Source: an uncultured Gemmiger sp.
Lineage (GTDB): Bacteria; Bacillota; Clostridia; Oscillospirales; Ruminococcaceae
Assembly (NCBI GenBank): GCA_959018215.1
Contig: CAUEKL010000022.1
Location: 1-17,975 of the forward strand
Direction of reading: 5' to 3'
DNA: 17,975 nucleotides
Of this stretch, positions 1 to 7,807 are shown piece by piece (the stretch's first letter is position 1; each line of letters opens with the position of its first letter). The translations under genes were made by a program, and so were the position numbers. Below the pieces are notes generated by a model. The model had not been told where the DNA came from, searched no databases, and was given only the letters and a program-made list of their open reading frames with translations.

Positions 1-521
<521 letters not shown>

Positions 522-560
522 GAAGTTTAGGAAGAAACAAAACAAGGAGGAATTTTACCC

Positions 561-2933
561 ATGAGCCTTTCCAACGAAGAGCTGCAGCGTATTAACGCCT
601 ACTGGCGGGCGTCCAACTACCTGGCAGCCGGCCAGCTGTATCTGCTGGACAACCCCCTGCTGCGCCGTCCCCTGACCCGCGACGACGTGAAGAAGAAGAT
701 CGTCGGCCACTGGGGCACCGTGCCCGGCCAGAACTTCGTCTACGTGCACCTGAACCGGGTCATCAAGAAGTACGATCAGGACCTGATCCTCATCTCCGGC
801 CCGGGCCACGGCGGCAACTTCTTCGTTGCCAACGCCTACCTGGACGGCACCTACAGCGAAGTGTACCCCAACATCAGCCGCGATGAAGAGGGCATGAAGA
901 AACTGTTCAAGCAGTTCAGCTTCCCCGGCGGCATTTCCAGCCACGTGGCTCCCGAGACTCCGGGCTCCATCAATGAAGGCGGCGAGCTGGGTTACTCCAT
1001 CGCCCATGCCTTCGGCGCTGTGTTCGACAACCCGGATCTGATCGCCGCGGTCACCGTGGGCGACGGCGAAGCCGAGACCGGCCCTCTGGCCACCAGCTGG
1101 CAGTCCAACAAGTTCCTGAACCCGAAGGGCGACGGCGCCGTGCTGCCCATCCTGCACCTGAACGGCTACAAGATCTCCAACCCCACCGTCTTCGGCCGCA
1201 TGACCCATGAAGAGATCGAGCACTTCTTCCTGGGCTGCTCCTGGAAGCCCTACTTTGTCGAGGGCGACGACCCCATGACCATGCACGCCAAGATGGCCGA
1301 CACCCTGGACACCGTCATCGAGGAGATCCACGACATCCAGCGCCGTGCCCGCGCCGGCGAAGATATGGGTCATATCCAGTGGCCCATGATCGTGCTGCGC
1401 ACCCCCAAGGGCTGGACCGGCCCGAAGGTGGTGGACGGCAAGCCCATCGAGGGTACCTTCCGTGCCCATCAGGTGCCCATCGACATCACCGTCGGCACCC
1501 CCAACCAGGAAGAGCACCTGAAGCAGATCGAGGAATGGCTGCGCAGCTACCATCCCGAAGAACTGTTTGATGAAAACGGCACTCTGATTCCCGAACTGCA
1601 GGAACTGGCCCCCACCGGTGACCGCCGTATTGCGGCCAACCCCCACGCCAACGGCGGTAAGCTGCTGCGTGACCTGCGTACTCCCGACTTCAAGGACTAC
1701 GCGGTGGACATTCCGTTCCCCGGCAGCGTGGAAAAGCAGGACATGATCGAACTGGGCGGCTACATCCGCGACCTGTTCCGTCTCAACGCCGATGCCAAGA
1801 ACTTCCGTATCTTCGGACCTGACGAGACCATGTCCAACCGTCTGTACAAGTGCTTCGAAGCCACCAACCGTGACTGGAACTCCACCACGGTGCCCGGCGA
1901 CGAATTCCTGGCCCAGGACGGCCGCATCATGGACTCCATGCTGTCCGAGCATATGTGCGAAGGCTGGCTGGAAGGCTACCTGCTCACCGGCCGTCACGGC
2001 TTCTTTGCCTCCTACGAAAGCTTCATCCGCGTGGTGGACTCCATGGTGGCCCAGCATGCCAAGTGGCTCAAGGTCTGCAACCAGCTGCCCTGGCGTCAGA
2101 GCATTGCTTCCCTGAACCTGATCCTGTCCTCCAACGTCTGGCAGCAGGACCACAACGGCTTTACCCATCAGGATCCCGGCTTCCTGGATCACATCGCCAA
2201 CAAGAAGGCAGACGTGGTTCGCCTGTACCTGCCGCCGGATGCCAACTGCCTGCTGTCCTGCTTCGATCACTGCATCCGCAGCCGTGACTATGTGAACGTG
2301 CTGGTCACCTCCAAGCATCCCCGTCCCCAGTGGCTGACCATGGAGCAGGCTGTCAAGCACTGCACCCAGGGTGTCGGCATCTGGGAGTGGGCTTCCAACG
2401 ACGCCGGGGAAGAACCCGACGTGGTCATGGCCTGCTGCGGCGACACCCCGACCCTGGAAACCCTGGCTGCGGTCACCATCCTGCGGGATGCTCTGCCCGA
2501 GCTGAAGATCCGTGTGGTCAACGTGGTCGACCTGATGAAGCTGGAACCCAACACCAAGCATCCTCACGGCCTGAGCGACGCCGACTATGATGCCCTGTTC
2601 ACCAAGGACAAGCCCATCATCTTCGCTTTCCACGGCTATCCCACCCTGATCCATGAGCTGACCTACAACCGCACCAACCGCAACCTCAGCGTTCATGGCT
2701 ATCAGGAAGAAGGCACCATCACCACCCCGTTCGATATGCGTGTGCAGAACGAGATCGACCGCTTCCACCTGGTCAAGGATGCCATCCAGCATCTGCCCCA
2801 GCTGGGCAACCGCGGCGCTTACCTCATCCAGCAGATGAACGACAAGCTGGTGGCCCACAAGAACTACATCCATGAAGTGGGCCAGGATCTGCCCGAGATC
2901 CTGGACTGGAAGTGGCACGTGCCTCAGGAATAA
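561..2933 (+). CDS. xfp: Phosphoketolase (xylulose-5-phosphate/fructose-6-phosphate, XFP family)
   Basis: A thiamine-diphosphate enzyme that splits xylulose 5-phosphate (often also fructose 6-phosphate) with phosphate, giving acetyl phosphate plus glyceraldehyde 3-phosphate or erythrose 4-phosphate. At 790 aa it is full length for the family. Visible blocks are YWRASNYLAAGQLYL (14-28), ISGPGHGG (78-85), a SFPGGISSH segment (~120-128) and GDGEAETGPLATSW (167-180) for the diphosphate/metal site. The C-terminal third has the transketolase-like HGYPTLIHELTYNR region. The start is fixed by AAGGAGG at 544-550, ten bases before the ATG. Codon choice is strongly biased to a few C- or G-ending codons plus CGT for Arg, as in highly expressed genes. 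It follows an isomerase gene and ends at a strong terminator. Acetyl phosphate can yield ATP through acetate kinase, which is not in this window. Confidence 0.96.
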   Translation: MSLSNEELQRINAYWRASNYLAAGQLYLLDNPLLRRPLTRDDVKKKIVGHWGTVPGQNFVYVHLNRVIKKYDQDLILISGPGHGGNFFVANAYLDGTYSEVYPNISRDEEGMKKLFKQFSFPGGISSHVAPETPGSINEGGELGYSIAHAFGAVFDNPDLIAAVTVGDGEAETGPLATSWQSNKFLNPKGDGAVLPILHLNGYKISNPTVFGRMTHEEIEHFFLGCSWKPYFVEGDDPMTMHAKMADTLDTVIEEIHDIQRRARAGEDMGHIQWPMIVLRTPKGWTGPKVVDGKPIEGTFRAHQVPIDITVGTPNQEEHLKQIEEWLRSYHPEELFDENGTLIPELQELAPTGDRRIAANPHANGGKLLRDLRTPDFKDYAVDIPFPGSVEKQDMIELGGYIRDLFRLNADAKNFRIFGPDETMSNRLYKCFEATNRDWNSTTVPGDEFLAQDGRIMDSMLSEHMCEGWLEGYLLTGRHGFFASYESFIRVVDSMVAQHAKWLKVCNQLPWRQSIASLNLILSSNVWQQDHNGFTHQDPGFLDHIANKKADVVRLYLPPDANCLLSCFDHCIRSRDYVNVLVTSKHPRPQWLTMEQAVKHCTQGVGIWEWASNDAGEEPDVVMACCGDTPTLETLAAVTILRDALPELKIRVVNVVDLMKLEPNTKHPHGLSDADYDALFTKDKPIIFAFHGYPTLIHELTYNRTNRNLSVHGYQEEGTITTPFDMRVQNEIDRFHLVKDAIQHLPQLGNRGAYLIQQMNDKLVAHKNYIHEVGQDLPEILDWKWHVPQE

Positions 2934-2971
2934 TCGCCCTCCCATAGCTCTTCTTTCTCCGTTGAGCTGTT

Positions 2972-3011
2972 AAAAGCCCGCCGAGACCATCCGGTTTCGG
3001 CGGGCTTTTTT
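2972..3011. terminator. Bidirectional intrinsic terminator between xfp and the CHR genes
   Basis: The inverted repeat AAAAGCCCGCCGA (2972-2984) pairs with TCGGCGGGCTTTT (2997-3009) and extends inward through CCGAGACC/GGTTTCGG with one G-T wobble, leaving a 4-base loop at 2989-2992. A T-run follows on the plus strand (3006-3011) and AAAA precedes it, so it can also end minus-strand transcripts from the CHR operon. It lies 38 bases after the xfp stop and 37 bases after the convergent CHR stop. Confidence 0.9.
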
Positions 3012-3047
3012 GTGTTTTATTGGTGTGCCGGCGAGAGAATAGGGCGG

Positions 3048-3614
3048 TTACAGCATGGGCAGCAGGGTATGGGCAGCCAGGCCTGCCGCCCCGCACAGGC
3101 ACATGGTCAGAATGGGGTCCCACCTGAACCGGCGCAGAATCACAAAGGCTGCCGCAAACAGGGCGGTGTCGATCCAGCTCAGGTTCTGGAAAGCCGGGGC
3201 ACTGCCGTTGAACAGTACCATGGCCAGAATGGATAGCCCCGCCCCCAGGATCAGGGCCACCACCACCGGCCGCAGACAGGCCAGTACGTTCTGTAATACA
3301 GAAAGATTCTGATACTTATTGTAAATATAGGCCAGCAGGGAAACCAGAATCAGGGCGGGGGCGATGCACCCCAGGGTGGCCACCACAGCACCCGGGATTC
3401 CCGCAATGCGCACCCCCACAAAGGTGGCCGAGTTGATGGCGATGGGCCCCGGGGTCATCTGGGCAATGGTAATCAGGTCGGTGAACTCCTGCAAGGTCAG
3501 CCAAGCGTGCTGTTCCACCACCTGATTCTGGATCAGGGGCATGGCGGCATACCCGCCGCCCACGCTGAACAGACCCACTTTGAGAAAACTGAAAAAGAGC
3601 TCCGCGTAAATCAT
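3048..3614 (-). CDS. Chromate transporter family protein, short form, second of a pair
   Basis: This is a 188-aa membrane protein of the CHR superfamily. Short members are half the size of ChrA and usually work as a pair of antiparallel subunits. The N-terminal signature LKVGLFSVGGGYAAMPLI is followed by a loop and the conserved AQMTPGPIAIN motif, a GIPGAVVATLGCIAP helix and further hydrophobic segments, about five or six in all. The reading frame is open further upstream, but that extension is the other CHR gene read in a different frame. The real start is ATG at 3614-3612, which shares one base with the TGA of the upstream gene, implying translational coupling. Chromate efflux is the family's tested role. 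The ion moved in a gut anaerobe is not known from sequence. Confidence 0.9.
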   Translation of the reverse strand: MIYAELFFSFLKVGLFSVGGGYAAMPLIQNQVVEQHAWLTLQEFTDLITIAQMTPGPIAINSATFVGVRIAGIPGAVVATLGCIAPALILVSLLAYIYNKYQNLSVLQNVLACLRPVVVALILGAGLSILAMVLFNGSAPAFQNLSWIDTALFAAAFVILRRFRWDPILTMCLCGAAGLAAHTLLPML

Positions 3615-4192
3615 CACCGCACCGCCTTTCTGTGCTGCCAGGCCGCCCGCACCACCCCGAAGGCAGTGGCGGCCAGGATAATGAGAATGACGTTGACGTT
3701 GAAGACAAAGCTGGCAAGGAAGGCGGCCACCATCAGACCGATGAAGAGGGGAGAGCGGGTCTTGAGCACATCGCCGCCCAGATCGCACACCACGTCCAGA
3801 ATGACCGCAGCCACGCCGGCCTGCATCCCCTTGAGGACCAGCGCCACATAGGGATTGGTGGCAAAAGCCTGGTAGATGAAGGAGATCAGGGTCAGGATGA
3901 CCATGGGCGGCAGGATAGACCCCAGTACCGCCACCACCATGCCCGGCAATCCAGCCACCCGCCAGCCCACCAGAATGGCGGCGTTTACCGCAATGGCGCC
4001 GGGGGTGGACTGGGCCAGAGCAGTCATGTCCAGCATCTCCTTTTCCTCCAGCCAGTGCAGTTCATCCACAAATTTTCGTTTCATAAAGGTGACGATCACG
4101 TATCCGCCCCCGAAGGTGAAGGCGCTGATATACAGGGTGGCAAAAAACAGGGTCCGCAGCTTCTGCGCTCTGGACAGGGGGTCCTTTTCCAT
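3614..4192 (-). CDS. Chromate transporter family protein, short form, first of a pair
   Basis: This is a 192-aa integral membrane protein, homologous to the protein encoded directly downstream. It has the CHR signature ISAFTFGGGYVIVTFM, the conserved ALAQSTPGAIAVN motif, a GLPGMVVAVLGSILPP helix and several more hydrophobic helices. Longer upstream starts are possible, but ATG at 4192-4190 is preceded by AAAGGAG with a ten-base spacer and lies just after a consensus promoter, so it is chosen. The two half-size proteins together would form the equivalent of one full-length ChrA, a two-gene arrangement common in Firmicutes. They form their own two-gene operon, and the upstream terminator at 4358-4407 separates it from the ATP-grasp operon. 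Confidence 0.9.
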   Translation of the reverse strand: MEKDPLSRAQKLRTLFFATLYISAFTFGGGYVIVTFMKRKFVDELHWLEEKEMLDMTALAQSTPGAIAVNAAILVGWRVAGLPGMVVAVLGSILPPMVILTLISFIYQAFATNPYVALVLKGMQAGVAAVILDVVCDLGGDVLKTRSPLFIGLMVAAFLASFVFNVNVILIILAATAFGVVRAAWQHRKAVR

Positions 4193-4225
4193 GGTCTCGG
4201 CACTCCTTTCAGACAATCTGCTCCC

Positions 4226-4254
4226 AGTATACCCCATATGAGCGCCGGTGTAAA
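4226..4254 (-). promoter_or_regulatory. Sigma-A promoter of the CHR operon
   Basis: Read on the minus strand, TTTACA (4254-4249) and TATACT (4231-4226) are separated by exactly 17 bases. Transcription would start near 4219, giving a leader of about 27 bases with an AAAGGAG site before the ATG at 4192. No hairpin is seen in this leader, unlike the three leaders in the 9.1-10.8 kb region. Confidence 0.75.
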
Positions 4255-4357
4255 ATGTTGTCGGATGAAAAAAGAAATTGACGTTCCGACCTCCCAGGAC
4301 AGCGACCGGAACGGGGCGTCTCGTCCGGAAAAATAGCAGCGGAACCTTTGCCCATAG

Positions 4358-4407
4358 AAAAAGGCCCTGCCCGGGGCAAAAACGCTCCGGGCAGGGCACA
4401 CCTTTTT
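4358..4407 (-). terminator. Intrinsic terminator ending the five-gene ATP-grasp operon
   Basis: GCCCTGCCCGG (4364-4374) pairs perfectly with CCGGGCAGGGC (4387-4397) around a 12-base loop. On the minus strand the stem is followed at once by CCTTTTT, from the AAAAAGG at 4358-4364. The plus strand also carries CCTTTTT at 4401-4407, so the flanks can extend the stem past a 3-base bulge. It lies 66 bases beyond the stop of the last operon gene. Confidence 0.85.
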
Positions 4408-4473
4408 ATGAGATTGCGTATATGGAGAAAACGAAAAAAGGAACCGGAGTCCGATGTGCTTTCGGTCAGCCGG

Positions 4474-5415
4474 TCATTCTGCCGTTTCATCCGGCAGAAT
4501 CCGCAGCGCCACATCGTACCCATTGATGAGGCAGGCCTCGTGCTCAAAGAAGATCCGGCCGCTTACCGGGGTGCACAGGGTCTGGCGGATGGTGCCCGCA
4601 CAGGGGTCCACCACCTGGGCCAGGGCCTGACCCCGGCGGACCCGGGTGCCCAGATCCGCCATGTACACCAGCAGGCCCCCGGCGGAAGGCTGGATGTTGC
4701 ACAGGGATTCCTCCGCAAAGATGCGGGAAGGCTCCCCGGCGGTCACGTCGCAGCGGCAGAAGCCCCGGGTCTGCAAAAACCGCAGCACTGCCTCCACCGC
4801 CTGTCGGGCAGCCGGGGTGTCGGTGCGGTCGGTGGTGCGGGTGTACAGGGAAAAGGTCTGGGTGTTCCAGATCTGCCAGTTGTAGTTCAGGGTGGTGGTG
4901 TCATAGGGGTGGGGTTCCCGTAGGGCAATGTAAGGCAGCCCGAAATCCCGGGCGGTCTCGGGAGTCTGATAGCCGGTTTTCATGATCCGCAGGTGGGGCA
5001 GGCAATGCCCCGGCAGATACAGGCTGGTCACATGGATGCCGTAGGTGTAGCCCTGCAGTGCCTCAAAAATCCGGGCGGCAATGCGCTGGGTGGTCTCCCC
5101 GGCGTCGTAGCCCGGGAACATCCGGTTGATGTCGGTGTTGTCTGCTGCCCAGAACCGCCGCCCCACATTCATGGAAAACTGGTTGGCGCAGGGAATGACC
5201 AGAATGCCGCATTCTTCGGACAAGGCCCCGGCCTGTTCCAGTGCCTCCAGGCGGCGGATCAGCTGGGAACAGACGTACATCTGCTGGACCTCGTTGCCCC
5301 GCAGCGCCCCCATCACGGCCAGGGTCTTGCGGCCCGGTGTGCCGAAATACCACCCCTTGACGGCCAGCGGCTGACGGTAGGGGGTGTCCAGGGTGAATAA
5401 AACTTCCTCTCTCAT
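4474..5415 (-). CDS. M14-family AstE/ASPA-like protein with degenerate active site
   Basis: This 313-aa protein has the succinylglutamate desuccinylase/aspartoacylase fold: an N-terminal M14 carboxypeptidase-like domain and a C-terminal beta domain (~240-310). Retained family features are GNE (40-42), DINRMFPG (95-102) and H128. The first zinc ligand, His in the usual HGDE or HGNE, is Arg39 (sequence ALRGNEVQQ). The segment that should carry the general-base Glu reads WQIWNTQTFSLYT (180-192) with no Glu. So only two of the three zinc ligands remain and the base is missing. The start ATG at 5415 overlaps the TGA of the intact paralogue upstream (ATGA) and has GGGAGG six bases before it. It may be a non-catalytic partner or binding subunit of that paralogue, or use different chemistry. 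Both are inferences. Confidence 0.85.
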   Translation of the reverse strand: MREEVLFTLDTPYRQPLAVKGWYFGTPGRKTLAVMGALRGNEVQQMYVCSQLIRRLEALEQAGALSEECGILVIPCANQFSMNVGRRFWAADNTDINRMFPGYDAGETTQRIAARIFEALQGYTYGIHVTSLYLPGHCLPHLRIMKTGYQTPETARDFGLPYIALREPHPYDTTTLNYNWQIWNTQTFSLYTRTTDRTDTPAARQAVEAVLRFLQTRGFCRCDVTAGEPSRIFAEESLCNIQPSAGGLLVYMADLGTRVRRGQALAQVVDPCAGTIRQTLCTPVSGRIFFEHEACLINGYDVALRILPDETAE

Positions 5416-6332
5416 ACACTGCCTCCCAGGACCCGGGCAATCAGCGAGCCCTCATAAACCACGGGGTATTCCCGCAGGGTAAACAGAAGCCCGGTGGCGG
5501 GGCTGCGCAGGGTCTCCCGGGTGCCGCCGGTGAGCGGGTCCGCGATGATGCCCAGTTCCTGTCCCCGTTCCACCCGGACGCCGTGGTCCACCGCCGGGAC
5601 GAACATGCCGGGATAGTTGGCGTTCACAAAGGATACCGCCCCGTCGCTGCTGACGATGGGTGGGGCAATGGGGGCCACTGGGGCGTCCCACATGCCCAGG
5701 TGGGCCATGAGGGACAGGATGCCGGTGAGCAGCTGTTCCCCGAAAGCCTTGGTGATCCGGATGCCGATGCCCATCTCCACCACCAGGGTGGGGGTACCCG
5801 CTGCATTCAGGCTGTGGGCCAGGGTGGATTCCAGCACGGTGGCTGCTGCGTGAATCCAGATCAGGTTCATGTTCAGGTATTTGGCCAGGGGCACCAGGGT
5901 CTCGGCGGTATTCACGTTGATGCGCACCTGGGGGATCTCCCGCAGAAAGATGTTGCTGGCGTGGATGTCGATGCACAGATCGGCGCCGGTGATGTCCTCC
6001 ATGATGCGGGCGGCGATCAGTTCGGACATGGCCCCGTCCCGGGAACCGGGAAAGGTCCGGTTCATGTCCAGGTCGCACAAGGGCATGCCCCGGGTCATGG
6101 TGCTGATGCCCAGGGGGTTCAGCGCCGGGTAGATGTCCACCGTACCGTGGAGATGTTCCTGGTTTTCCTGCAGCAGACGGTTGAGCCGCCAGGCCACATA
6201 CTGGCCTTCCAGCTCATCCCCGTGGGTGCCGGTGACAACGCAGAGCCGTGGCCCGCCGGACCCGATGCGGCGCTTCTGGATGACCAGATCTTCGCCCACG
6301 GCCAGGGGGACCCGTACCACTTCCTGTATCAT
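5412..6332 (-). CDS. M14-family succinylglutamate desuccinylase/aspartoacylase-like zinc hydrolase
   Basis: A 306-aa predicted zinc amidohydrolase of the AstE/ASPA group, which cleaves N-acyl bonds of acidic amino acids. Its motifs are complete: TGTHGDE (34-40) with zinc ligands His37 and Glu40, DLDMNRTFPG (87-96) for substrate carboxylate binding, CIDIHAS (120-126) with His124, and VVEMG (184-188) with the likely general base Glu186. The C-terminal domain (~228-306) looks like the beta sandwich that covers the active site in aspartoacylases. The start is supported by AAGGAG eleven bases upstream of ATG at 6332-6330. It lies 27 bases after the transglutaminase gene and overlaps the next gene by four bases. 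The acyl-amino acid substrate is unknown. The operon suggests an amide made by the ATP-grasp enzyme. Confidence 0.88.
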   Translation of the reverse strand: MIQEVVRVPLAVGEDLVIQKRRIGSGGPRLCVVTGTHGDELEGQYVAWRLNRLLQENQEHLHGTVDIYPALNPLGISTMTRGMPLCDLDMNRTFPGSRDGAMSELIAARIMEDITGADLCIDIHASNIFLREIPQVRINVNTAETLVPLAKYLNMNLIWIHAAATVLESTLAHSLNAAGTPTLVVEMGIGIRITKAFGEQLLTGILSLMAHLGMWDAPVAPIAPPIVSSDGAVSFVNANYPGMFVPAVDHGVRVERGQELGIIADPLTGGTRETLRSPATGLLFTLREYPVVYEGSLIARVLGGSV

Positions 6333-6359
6333 GGTTCTGTATGCTCCTTCAAGATGGTT

Positions 6360-7133
6360 TCACTGTTCGCTGACCTTCATAAAAACGGTCTGGCACTGGT
6401 TGGCGCCGCCCAGAAAGACCCCCCGCTCCATGGGGCAGTCGGCAAAATCCCGACCTGTCCCAAAGCGGATGTACCCTTCGTCCGCCCAGCGGCCCCGGGT
6501 GGGGTCTATGCCGGTCCAGATACCGTCCAGCCAGACTTCACACCAGGCGTGGCTGGCGCCTTCCCCCTCGGGCAACCCGTTCACATACCGGGCGCTGAGC
6601 CCGCACAGCCGGGCCAGGGCCAGATAGATGTGGGCGTAATCCTGGCAGACCCCCTGCCCCAGGTCGAAGGCCTGGGCGGCGGTGGTGTTCACGCCGGTCA
6701 CACCGGGGGTGTAGTGCATGTGATGCTGCACGGCCTCCAGCAGGGCCCAGGCCCTGGCCTTCTCCTCCCGCAGGGGGGCCAGGCAGGCCGCTGTCTCCCG
6801 CAGAGCGGGGGAGGGGGCGGTGTACCGGGACGGATACCGGAAAATCGGCCGGTCCGGTTCCCGCACCCGGGCGGCATCCTCCCGCAGGACCCGGCCCGCT
6901 GCCCGGTAGTGGAACTTCTGGTGGGGGGCGTCGATGCGCCCGATCTGCAGCCGGTTGCCGAAGGCGTCCCGCTGCTCGGTGTAGGGCACGGCGGGGTCCA
7001 GGGTCAGGGCGGCGCACAGCACCTGCTGCCCGGGAACTTCTGCCGGCAGACAGCGCAGCACAAAGCTGTGGGCGGTCACCGGGCGGTCAAAGTCCAGGGC
7101 GATATCGTAGGAAAATTCCAGCACCCGGCTCAT
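6360..7133 (-). CDS. Transglutaminase-like cysteine protease (COG1305 type)
   Basis: This 257-aa cytoplasmic protein has no signal peptide or membrane segment. Residues 1-80 form the beta-rich N-terminal domain typical of bacterial transglutaminase-like proteins, and the papain-like transglutaminase core follows. The catalytic triad is intact: Cys163 in GQGVCQDYAH (159-168), His195 in ASHAWCEVW (193-201) and Asp210 in GIDPTRG (208-214). Proteins of this type occur next to circularly permuted ATP-grasp and alpha-E genes in many bacteria. They are predicted to be proteases or amidases acting on the product of the ATP-grasp enzyme; cross-linking is the less likely alternative. The start codon overlaps the stop of the alpha-E gene in an ATGA arrangement, so translation is probably coupled. 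Confidence 0.92.
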   Translation of the reverse strand: MSRVLEFSYDIALDFDRPVTAHSFVLRCLPAEVPGQQVLCAALTLDPAVPYTEQRDAFGNRLQIGRIDAPHQKFHYRAAGRVLREDAARVREPDRPIFRYPSRYTAPSPALRETAACLAPLREEKARAWALLEAVQHHMHYTPGVTGVNTTAAQAFDLGQGVCQDYAHIYLALARLCGLSARYVNGLPEGEGASHAWCEVWLDGIWTGIDPTRGRWADEGYIRFGTGRDFADCPMERGVFLGGANQCQTVFMKVSEQ

Positions 7134-7807
7134 ACCACAAACAGACCTTCCACGCTGCGCAGCAGCTCCTCCTTGGGCACGTCTGCCGCTTCCAGGGCAA
7201 AGGCGGAAACGGTGTGCATGGCGGCGGGGTCGGTGGTCAGATCGGTCTTGTACAGCCGGTTCATCAGCTTCAGGGCTTCCCGGCGCAGGTGTTCCGGTTC
7301 CCGGTCCAGCCGCAGCATCAGGCTCAGCCGTTCCACCGTACCGCCGGTCTTGGTGATATCCCGTACCCCTTCCAGGTCCACCGATTCGTCAAAGCTGCCC
7401 CGGAAGGCCATGATATCGTCCAGCACCCATTGCAGCTCCACCGCGGGAGCTTCGCTGCGGCTGGCCATTTCCATGGCGTTCTCCGCCATTTCCAGGTAGG
7501 CCAGGGTGGGGGTGGAGATGGTCTCCCGCAGCACCATGCCGTTGCCCAGCAGGTTGTCCATGCTGCCCCGCACCGAACCGGGCACCGATGCGTCAAAGAG
7601 ATACCGGCGGCAGAAATCCTCCGCGCTGGCATACACGTTCTGCACCCCCAGACGGCGGCAGAGATCGGCGTAATCCACGCTGGAAGCACTGCCGTCCAGC
7701 AAGGTGTCGTAGGTATCCATCAGAAATTGCACCGACATATACACGCGCTCGGCGTAGCGCCCCAGCCAGAACAGCCGGTTTTGTTTGCTCAATGTGACAG
7801 GACCCAT
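7130..7807 (-). CDS. Alpha-E domain protein (DUF403/COG2307), short form
   Basis: A 225-aa, mostly helical protein. The family mark is the N-terminal LSKQNRLFWLGRYAERVY (6-23), with the conserved Asn, Trp, Arg and the ERxY-like pair. Further matches are the RGSMDNLLGNGMVLRETIS stretch (80-98) and a C-terminal helical part with REALKLMNRLYK (176-187). Alpha-E proteins are nearly always encoded beside or fused to circularly permuted ATP-grasp proteins, and their molecular role is unknown. Family members are usually about 300 aa, so this one is clearly shorter. No frameshift was found and both ends look complete. ATG at 7807 lies inside the end of the ATP-grasp gene (19-base overlap). A long purine-rich site, AAGGAGGAGG, ends 12 bases upstream. 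Confidence 0.9.
   Translation of the reverse strand: MGPVTLSKQNRLFWLGRYAERVYMSVQFLMDTYDTLLDGSASSVDYADLCRRLGVQNVYASAEDFCRRYLFDASVPGSVRGSMDNLLGNGMVLRETISTPTLAYLEMAENAMEMASRSEAPAVELQWVLDDIMAFRGSFDESVDLEGVRDITKTGGTVERLSLMLRLDREPEHLRREALKLMNRLYKTDLTTDPAAMHTVSAFALEAADVPKEELLRSVEGLFVV

Noticed and set aside
555..2945. A 796-codon open frame antisense to the phosphoketolase gene.
   Set aside because: It mirrors a strongly biased, high-GC gene where reverse-strand stops are rare. The predicted protein is low-complexity (Gly/Val/His/Gln rich), matches no family I know, and lacks a ribosome binding site. The plus-strand gene is certain.
5583..7499. A 638-codon plus-strand frame across the M14, transglutaminase and alpha-E genes.
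   Set aside because: It lies opposite several clearly real genes, its translation is Gly/His/Pro/Gln-rich with no recognisable motif, and it crosses gene borders. It is a GC-driven shadow.
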